Below are positions 55,658-64,000 of a stretch of 64,000 nt of DNA, piece after piece. Under the pieces are notes generated by a model that was given only the letters and a program-made list of their open reading frames with translations, did no database searches and was not told the DNA's origin. Where the stretch lies: the NCBI GenBank assembly GCA_001701165.1, contig DAAP01000024.1, forward strand, positions 32,478-96,477. The letters run 5' to 3'. Within the stretch, counting starts at the first letter, position 1. Each line of letters starts with the position of its first letter. The DNA is from Bacteroidales bacterium H4. Lineage in GTDB: Bacteria; Bacteroidota; Bacteroidia; Bacteroidales; Muribaculaceae. Position numbers and translations under genes: made by a program.

Positions 55658-55811
55658 TTTCCACCGACACCGCCATTTCAATAACCGAGATAGAACCAAA
55701 CGAAAACCAAAAGCAAACCAAAGTGTAACCAAACACAAACCAAAACCTAACCAAAATATAACCTATGGTTTCCACCGACACCGCCATTTCAATAACCGAG
55801 ATAGAACCAAA
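55658..55811. repeat. 43-bp direct repeats flanking AACCAAA iterons
   Basis: A perfect 43-bp sequence (starting TTTCCACCGACACC, ending GATAGAACCAAA) occurs at 55658-55700 and 55769-55811. The 68 bases between them are almost G/T-free on this strand and repeat AACCAAA about every 10-11 bases (six or seven copies). Phase and density resemble protein-binding iterons of an origin or a recombination site. Confidence 0.85.
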
Positions 55812-56190
55812 GGCATACCTTCACGCGCGCGCGTGGGAATATCCTTTATGGAATTCCTCTATGGAATATGGACGTATTATATTAAGTCGAATATAATACT
55901 ACGGATATAGGATAAAGGAAGAAAAACTTAAATCAAAGTTTTTCTATGGAGTAGGAGTCGGAATATAGTTCGCTTCGCTCCGACGACGCCGACGCCGACA
56001 TTAAAAAATTTTTTTGAGAAGATTTTTTCTTTTGGCTGACGCTCCGCAGCCTGCTCCGCAGGAAGAGAAAAAGAAAAAAGTTCCGCGCAAAAAGAAAAAG
56101 AGAATGCCCGGCTCTGCGATGAAACAAAGTCGGGCGTGAAGCAAAACTTAAAAACAAGGGGGCCGGGCCGCGTGCTATCTTTGCGCCATG
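55812..56190. other. non-coding region before the integrase 3' end
   Basis: No gene is seen. The region holds an AAAAACTT-AAGTTTTT hairpin (55922-55943), a CCTGC-TCC-GCAGG hairpin at about 56050-56062, purine-rich runs, and at its end TATCTTTG (56176-56183) on the plus strand pointing into the integrase gene antisense. Together with the repeats to its left it is the longest non-coding stretch of the prophage. Confidence 0.55.
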
Positions 56191-57684
56191 TCAAAACCCT
56201 TTTCCTTTCGTGCGCTCATAGACCACCTCGCGGTCAGCGTCCACGTTCTTTATGCGAAACTGCACGGCACACCCAGTCGGGATTGTGTCGGGCAACATCA
56301 CGGCAAGTTTGGTGATGACCGCCTCCACATTGCCGAAACCGATGTCGCTGACCTCGGCAAGAACCTCTCCGCGAAAATAGGCTCTCGCATAGACCATAGC
56401 CTTGGGCGAAAGTCTGAACAACTTGTCGGCAGGCTCTTCGACACCTCGCGCCAGTCCCTGCTTGCTCTTCGCCGTGGAGAAAAAGATAAAGTCAATCACT
56501 TTGGCGTTCAGTTCCCAGGCCGGGGTGAAATCAATCTTGATGTATCCTCGCGTCACCGTGTGTCCATGCGAGTGGTTCATGCCAAACGCCACCTCCGCGA
56601 CACTCGCCCCGCAGTCGTTCTGCGCGACAGTTCCCCATGTGTGACGGAACGTATATACGCAGTACCAGTCCTTTTGCACTATCCCCATGCTCTTGCAGAG
56701 CTGCTTTATGCCAGTGTTCACATTCGCACAGAAAGAATCCGAGGACGAGAACCGATTGTGGAAATTGAACAGGTAGGGGTCGTCAGCCTCGGCAAGATAT
56801 TTCTCAACTAATGGCTGTATTATCGGCTCGACCCTCATCTCGATGTATGCGTCATCGGTGCGTACCTTGCGCGTTTTGGCACGCTTGTAGCAGATACAGC
56901 CGTTTCGGTAGTTCTCCTTGCGCATCTCATAGATGTCCACCGTGTTCATGCCTGCAAGACACAGCACCATCTTCGCCACATCGCGCCCCAGTTCGGGCAA
57001 TGGGTCTATCATGCGAGTGGCAGGCAGGGGAGCCGCGAAAAACAGCCTGCACTCTTCGGGACTGATGGCAATCTTTTCCGACCGGTCCGCCTGCGGTATC
57101 TTCACCTTGCCCCACGGATTGGTCTTGATTCTGATGATGCCGTTGTCATAGTCGTTGTACTCGCTGACAGCCGCCCGAAACACCTGCCTCATGCAGACTG
57201 GGTACATCTCCTTTGCCCTGCGCGTCTGATCGAGCGTGGCAATCCATCGGTTCACCTGCGTTGAGGCCAGCTGCCCGAACATGATTTTGTTCGTCCCGAA
57301 GAATCTCTCCATGTGTTGCAGGGCAAGTTTGTAGTTCTTGGAGTTCCGCTCCTGCCCTCGGTCAATCAAGCGGTCGATGTGCTGACGCGCATAGTCGCTG
57401 AAGCAGATGTCCTCGTTACCTTTCAGCAGGTAGTCCACCACCTCCGCGACCGTCCACTGGCTGATGTCCTTGCGGTTCAGCCGCTCGTTGAACTCCATAA
57501 TCCGCTCGGTGCAGTAGTTCAGCACAAAGGGGTCTTTGATTTCCTTGGTCTTGGTCAGTTCCTTTCGGGTAATCATCTTGTCGGTCTTGATGTATCCGTG
57601 ACGCTTGCGGTGCGTGACCCGGATATAGACCTGCATGAATCCGTCCCTGCGCTCACCGCGCACTGTTGGTTTGAATGTTGCCAT
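56191..57684 (-). CDS. int: tyrosine recombinase (phage integrase)
   Basis: A 497-residue integrase of the Bacteroidales type: an N-terminal arm-binding part (GFMQVYIRVTHRKRHGYI), a SAM-like core-binding domain (residues about 75-190), and a catalytic domain with LCLAGMNTVDIYEMRK, CYKRAKTRKVRTDDAYIEM, VYTFRHTWGT (Arg347, His348), GMNHSHGHTVTRGYIK (nucleophile Tyr381). At the place of the usual first catalytic Arg the sequence reads GMN (Asn247). After Tyr381 there are about 115 further residues, much longer than usual. It stands at the right end of the prophage and should catalyse integration and excision. Confidence 0.9.
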   Translation of the reverse strand: MATFKPTVRGERRDGFMQVYIRVTHRKRHGYIKTDKMITRKELTKTKEIKDPFVLNYCTERIMEFNERLNRKDISQWTVAEVVDYLLKGNEDICFSDYARQHIDRLIDRGQERNSKNYKLALQHMERFFGTNKIMFGQLASTQVNRWIATLDQTRRAKEMYPVCMRQVFRAAVSEYNDYDNGIIRIKTNPWGKVKIPQADRSEKIAISPEECRLFFAAPLPATRMIDPLPELGRDVAKMVLCLAGMNTVDIYEMRKENYRNGCICYKRAKTRKVRTDDAYIEMRVEPIIQPLVEKYLAEADDPYLFNFHNRFSSSDSFCANVNTGIKQLCKSMGIVQKDWYCVYTFRHTWGTVAQNDCGASVAEVAFGMNHSHGHTVTRGYIKIDFTPAWELNAKVIDFIFFSTAKSKQGLARGVEEPADKLFRLSPKAMVYARAYFRGEVLAEVSDIGFGNVEAVITKLAVMLPDTIPTGCAVQFRIKNVDADREVVYERTKGKGF

Positions 57685-57761
57685 TTCTTCCGTGTTCCTA
57701 TTTTTTGATTGAATAATTTTCCGTTGGTTTTGTATCTCGCGCCATTACTGACGGTTGCGGT

Positions 57762-57828
57762 TGTATACCCCGGCTGTATACCCATGTACACCGCCCCTCG
57801 AAAAGTGTGTACACTTCTGTACACTTTT
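57762..57828. promoter_or_regulatory. five TGTAYAC repeats upstream of integrase
   Basis: TGTATAC or TGTACAC starts at 57762, 57775, 57785, 57808 and 57818, with spacing of 13, 10, 23 and 10 bases. The last two sit in an inverted repeat (AAAAGTGTGTACA, 57801-57813; TGTACACTTTT, 57818-57828). Likely arm-type integrase sites or operators of an excisionase or repressor. Confidence 0.65.
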
Positions 57829-57883
57829 CCGCGCATTTGTACTCACAAAGTGATGCCAAATGAACGAACCCCCTAAGAACAAC

Positions 57884-57924
57884 TTAGGCTGTAACGCCTG
57901 ATTTCTCAAAGCGTTACAGCCTAA
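57884..57924. terminator. 14-bp perfect hairpin between int and ppdK
   Basis: TTAGGCTGTAACGC (57884-57897) and GCGTTACAGCCTAA (57911-57924), loop 13. It can serve as the ppdK terminator although no long T run follows on the minus strand. It lies at or close to the prophage/host junction. Confidence 0.6.
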
Positions 57925-57952
57925 TTGTCGGATTATGTTAGAGTAGCCTCTT

Positions 57953-60664
<2,712 letters not shown>

Positions 60665-60770
60665 TGGTTGATAGGTAATATGTTAGGTGAAACTTATAGA
60701 TTTATTCTCTGTCTTTGGCGGCTCGCCGCACATGCGTTGTCTTGTCGCTGCTACGCGCGATGCCGTTTTG

Positions 60771-60801
60771 CAAAGTTAGTGGTTTCTGCCTTAATGTGCA
60801 A
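60771..60801 (-). promoter_or_regulatory. ppdK promoter
   Basis: Minus-strand TTG (60801-60799) and TAACTTTG (60778-60771), start-to-start 23 bases, a standard Bacteroidota promoter. The leader to the ATG is about 100 bases. Confidence 0.7.
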
Positions 60802-61220
60802 TAGGTACGCGCTCTTTTGACCTGATTTTCTTTTTTTTTCGCCGATGGTTTCGCCGAAGGAATATGTTTGTTTGACTGACTGAATCTATTTTCGGTATGC
60901 TTCGGTTTGGTTGTTTTACGATGGGCTTGTCGGCCTCCTTAAATGTATAATTGTGCTGGCGCAGGTAGTACCTTCGTTTTTGTAATTATTTATATGCCTT
61001 GAAAACAAAAAAAACAAAAAAAATAAAAAAAATAGACACAGATGGTTGGCATCGGTTGTGTGGTTTTCGCGGAAGCAGTGTAATATGATTATATGCTTGG
61101 TTGTAGGGACGGTGTTGTGATATGAAACAAATGCGGTTTTATTATTCCGGAAACGTCATATAATCGTGAAAATGCATTTCTAATAACGCGAGTTCGGGAT
61201 AAGGAAATGAATAGAAAAAG
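60802..61220. other. non-coding host region, AT-rich, no gene seen
   Basis: I see no open frame with protein-like sequence. The stretch has A-rich runs around 60995-61035 and no recognisable promoter for the serpin remnant to its right. The missing N-terminal half of the serpin is not present here in any frame. Confidence 0.5.
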
Positions 61221-61931
61221 ATGAGGGTGTGCCGTAAAAGCCAATTACGACACACCCCCCCCGAATTCTTGAAAGAAGCGCCGTCTAATCAAACCCAGAG
61301 CATGGTAATCAATACGTTGTATTTTGACTGCGCTTGGAAGCAGCCGTTCCCAAAAACGAAGAGTGATGCGGTGTATGACTTTTACGATGAAGACGGACAG
61401 AGACGCTGCGGCGTGCACATGATGTCAAATAATATTGATGTCGATTATGTACAATCGGACATCTGCTCGGCAATCAGAATTCCGTATGCCGACTGCAACT
61501 ATTCGGCAATCTTTGCTCTTCCGCGCAGTGGAAATGGCATCAAAAACACGACCAAGGATATTTTGCCGTCATTAAAGCAAATGCTTGTGTCGAAAGCTTT
61601 TGATCGTGGTGAGCATGAGTCGGTGAAGGTATATTTGCCCAGGATGACGATAGAATCGTCCGGGAGAATAGACAAATACATCTGTAATAATGGAATAGAC
61701 CTCAAAAACAAAAAGTTGCTTGGCTTTGGCCGAAGCAATCCTATCGGGATACAGCAGGCGACATTCCTATCGTTATACGAAGAAGGGACAAGGGTTGCCT
61801 CCGTTACATCGAGTGATATGGGCGGAGCTCCAAGTGGGCTTATGTTTAACCAACCATTTGTCATGATAATCCGGGATAACAATACCGGCAGCATTGTACT
61901 GATGGCTGTTGTGCGTATGCCCAAAGAATGA
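61221..61931 (+). pseudogene. serpin remnant lacking the N-terminal half
   Basis: The frame encodes the second half of a serpin: VINTLYFDCAWKQPF (normally VNAIYFKGxWxxPF), VKVYLPRMTIESSG, the reactive-loop hinge EEGTRVASVTSSD, and the C-terminal signature FNQPFVMIIRDNNTGSIV. Serpins need about 370 residues; only about 235 are present, and the start at 61221 is preceded by an in-frame stop. No signal peptide is visible. So it is a 5'-truncated gene, unlikely to fold as a functional inhibitor. The hinge sequence indicates an inhibitory ancestor. A strong hairpin terminator follows. Confidence 0.78.
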
Positions 61932-61950
61932 CGACGTAGACAATAAATCC

Positions 61951-62005
61951 CTACAACGCGATATGGGCGGCGTGCCGGGATGGGCACACCGCCCATATCA
62001 TGTAG
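61951..62005. terminator. strong hairpin after serpin remnant
   Basis: GATATGGGCGG (61960-61970) pairs with CCGCCCATATC (61989-61999), extended inward by GTGCC/GGGCAC and outward by CTACA/TGTAG. It separates the serpin remnant from the regulator gene. Confidence 0.75.
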
Positions 62006-62060
62006 GTGTATCCGGGGGCGGGAAGTGGGCAGCGAGTGGATATTTTTTACAGCAAAGCAT

Positions 62061-62117
62061 TTTGTCATAAAGAAAAACTTATTAACTTTGCATTTAGAAA
62101 AAAATGTTGTACAACAT
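62061..62117 (+). promoter_or_regulatory. promoter and palindromic operator of Crp/Fnr gene
   Basis: TTTG (62061-62064) and TAACTTTG (62083-62090), 22 bases apart, form a consensus promoter. The perfect 14-bp palindrome ATGTTGTACAACAT (62104-62117) lies just after the expected start of transcription, with a partial copy (TATACAACAT) ending at 62130. Autoregulation is likely. Confidence 0.72.
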
Positions 62118-62192
62118 CGTTATACAACATAAAAACAATGGGCTATATAATTGCCTGTGATAATACAAACGACAAAAATACTTAGGCATTCG

Positions 62193-62891
62193 ATGATAAA
62201 GGCGGCAATCGAAAGGGTTATCAACGACGACCTCTCGGCGATATGGACGCTCCTCGACAACGATGAGCGGCGACTCATTGTGGACAATTTCGAGATACAT
62301 CATCTTAAAAAGAACCAGATAATATATTCCCAAGGCGATCGCGCCGAGCATCTATGGTGCTTGCTTAAAGGTAAGGTGAAGATGTACAAAGACGGCATCG
62401 GCGGGCGGCAGCAGATATTACGCCTTTTTCGCCCGGTGCAATACTTCGGATATCGTGCGGCTTTTGCCGACGAAGTTCATGGGTCAAGTACTTGTGCCTT
62501 CGAGCCGTCAATACTCGGGACTTTGCCCATCGATATTGTACAACGCCTTATTGATGGAAATATCCGTGTGGCGTGGTTTTTTATCAAAGAACTGTCCACC
62601 AATCTGGGCGGCAGTGACACCCGTATTGTCAATCTCACCCAAAAGCACATACGCGGACGACTGGCCGAGGCCTTGTGCGTACTATGCGAGAATTACGGGT
62701 ACGAGGAGGACAACGCCACTCTCAAAATATATCTCTCACGTGAAGACTTGGCTAATCTATCCAATATGACCACATCCAATGCCATACGTACGCTTGCCGC
62801 TTTTGTGAGCGAGCATATTCTTGTGGTGGACGGACGCCGCATTAAGATTGTCAACGAAGATGCCCTCCGAAAAATCAGCAAATTCGGATAA
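62193..62891 (+). CDS. Crp/Fnr family transcriptional regulator
   Basis: A 232-residue protein with a cyclic-nucleotide-binding-type N-terminal beta-roll (NQIIYSQGDRAEHLWCLLKGKVKMYKD, FRPVQYFGYRAAFADE) and a C-terminal winged helix-turn-helix (IYLSREDLANLSNMTTSNAIRTLAAFV). There is no Cys cluster, so it is not an oxygen-sensing Fnr proper. I chose the ATG at 62193; a TTG at 62151 would add 14 residues. The operator-like palindrome in its leader suggests it controls its own gene. Ligand and targets are unknown. Confidence 0.9.
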   Translation: MIKAAIERVINDDLSAIWTLLDNDERRLIVDNFEIHHLKKNQIIYSQGDRAEHLWCLLKGKVKMYKDGIGGRQQILRLFRPVQYFGYRAAFADEVHGSSTCAFEPSILGTLPIDIVQRLIDGNIRVAWFFIKELSTNLGGSDTRIVNLTQKHIRGRLAEALCVLCENYGYEEDNATLKIYLSREDLANLSNMTTSNAIRTLAAFVSEHILVVDGRRIKIVNEDALRKISKFG

Positions 62892-63010
62892 TGCGGAGAT
62901 ATTGTGTGGGATTATGGAGCAACGGGAGTTATGGATATAATGGGAGCAATGTATAAATCGCATAATTCCCGTAATTCCCGGTTCTTATAATTTCTATTCT
63001 TCGAGCTATA

Positions 63011-63907
63011 CTACTTCCATCGGAAAGTTCGGACAATATCTTTGAGGGTACTCAGAGGGTAGGACATGCCTTCGCCCGCTGCAATGGTGAGATACGCCGC
63101 CTGTGTGTCGTTGGGGAAGGTGTAAACATATAGTACACGCGAACTTCCGTCCTCTAAGGTGACATTGCTTCGGAGTTCGAGGGCGTTGTTCGGATCTACG
63201 GACACCCAGCGCAATTCGGGCTTTGAGAAATTTGTCACGCCAATTTCCGGCATATATGTGCGCATGGCGCTCTCCGCCTCCTTACAATCCTGTTCGGTAA
63301 TTCGCGGAGACTGGTCGTGCGCCGGAACATCGCCGTGAGCAAAGTATTCGACATGTAAAATCAGGCCCTCCCCGGCCAAGCTGCCGTCTTCGCGGCTCAA
63401 CTCCATTTCGGGCGGCACTTGGATTTCGGCATTCGAGACGGAAACTTTTTCCCACGAGGGTGGGGCTTGGAACCGGCCCAAATCATCGATCGGCGAATGA
63501 CATTGGCCGAAAACTGTTACGAGTAAGACTATAACCCCGATGGCAATTCCGATTAACGACTTGTGATGTCTACGCTTCGAGCGATATGACTCGGGTAAGC
63601 GCGAGCCGCGCGCCCCGAGGCGTGCGAGGACAAAAGCCTCGGCCTCGGAACGTTTGACCGCGATGTGCTGCGATAGGTCATCGTCGAGCGGCGTGCCTTC
63701 GCTAAGCGCGTGGTCGTAGCGATTTTTCAACAGCATATCCGACAGTACAAGGTATGCCTCGGTGACGCCGCAAATGCGCTCGCGAAAGCCATCGTCCGAT
63801 TCGTTGCCGTGAGCCTTCTCGGCAATAGCCCTGCGATAGGCCATAGTAATGACTTCGGCATCGTTGCACAGGTCCGATATCTTCAACGAGTGATAATAAT
63901 TGAGCAT
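63011..63907 (-). CDS. J-domain-like membrane protein, no HPD
   Basis: A 298-residue protein. Residues 1-70 (LNYYHSLKISDLCNDAEVITMAYRR, FRERICGVTEAYLVLSDMLLKNRYDHAL) follow the DnaJ J-domain pattern of YYxxLxI, helix II, helix III and RxxYD, but the HPD tripeptide is absent. A membrane segment (IGIAIGVIVLLVTVFG) lies at about residues 118-133. The C-terminal part (residues 140-298) is a beta-rich extracytoplasmic domain of unknown type. Without HPD it should not stimulate Hsp70, so a J-like scaffold role is more likely. Host gene. Confidence 0.65.
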   Translation of the reverse strand: MLNYYHSLKISDLCNDAEVITMAYRRAIAEKAHGNESDDGFRERICGVTEAYLVLSDMLLKNRYDHALSEGTPLDDDLSQHIAVKRSEAEAFVLARLGARGSRLPESYRSKRRHHKSLIGIAIGVIVLLVTVFGQCHSPIDDLGRFQAPPSWEKVSVSNAEIQVPPEMELSREDGSLAGEGLILHVEYFAHGDVPAHDQSPRITEQDCKEAESAMRTYMPEIGVTNFSKPELRWVSVDPNNALELRSNVTLEDGSSRVLYVYTFPNDTQAAYLTIAAGEGMSYPLSTLKDIVRTFRWK

Positions 63908-64000
63908 AATTCGAAAATCCGTAGTTTATTTGCGCGTAATATCCAAATCGGAGGAGTCGATACAGGGCAACCGCATCAAAAAAACGAGGAAGATTAACGA

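Noticed and set aside
56188..56811. Plus-strand frame opposite the integrase 3' end
   Set aside because: Although a promoter-like element precedes it, the sequence mirrors integrase codons and does not look like a folded protein.
57685..57952. tRNA gene as attachment site
   Set aside because: No cloverleaf or tRNA-like 3' end can be found between the integrase and ppdK; only repeats and a hairpin are present.

Overview
The window is bacterial DNA from the order Bacteroidales. Most of it is a large integrated podovirus-like prophage (left edge to about 57.7 kb), followed by about 6 kb of host chromosome. The taxonomic call rests on Bacteroidota-type promoters (TAnnTTTG, often with TTTG about 22-23 bases upstream), the lack of strong Shine-Dalgarno sites, and gene families typical of Bacteroidales phages (DUF4494, DUF1064, DUF6291, DUF6808-like, a Bacteroides-type tyrosine integrase).

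Layout. 1-7849 (+): early operon of tightly overlapping genes (DUF4494, DUF1064 nuclease, DUF6291, DnaC-like ATPase, small proteins, ASCH protein, adenine-type methyltransferase, radical SAM protein, cytosine-C5 methyltransferase). 7892-10971 (+): small AbrB-like protein and a 902-residue tail protein. 11058-15755 (-): three tandem paralogues of a small structural-type protein, then a spanin-like protein, amidase, holin and small membrane proteins. 15.8-19.4 kb: an AT-rich cargo island with its own host-type promoters (Clp-fold serine protease, TPR-like protein, DUF5678 plus a retropepsin gene broken by one stop codon, HicAB). 19465-28410 (-): remnant of a second lysis cassette, tail fibre, connector, major capsid protein, a 56-residue mini-protein resembling the capsid N-terminus, and scaffold. 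28548-31059 (+): terminase. 31075-55052 (-): portal, a single 6747-codon gene for a giant polyvalent protein (ParB/DdrB-like, pyrophosphatase-like, N6-adenine methylase, SNF2 helicase, metallopeptidase-like and LPD38-like domains), and two ejection-type proteins. 55132-57684: a small DNA-packaging-type gene, a repeat-rich non-coding region and the integrase. 57953-63907: host ppdK, a 5'-truncated serpin remnant, a Crp/Fnr regulator and a J-domain-like membrane protein.

How it works together. The early operon probably prepares replication and DNA modification. At least seven late transcription units (tail, holin/lysis, small membrane protein, scaffold/capsid, portal, ejection/giant protein, packaging protein) share a previously unremarked two-part promoter: a 14-bp box close to CWCAAAASTTAAAR, exactly 22 bases upstream of the TAnnTTTG element. 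The cargo genes lack this box and use host-type promoters. This points to a phage-encoded late activator. The giant protein sits directly behind two ejection-type genes and is probably packaged in the virion and injected with the DNA, in the manner of P1 DarB/DdrB and N4 virion RNA polymerase. The most notable observations are the giant protein, the shared late promoter, the capsid-N-terminus mini-protein, a plausible gene nested in a linker of the giant gene, and the protease-bearing cargo island.
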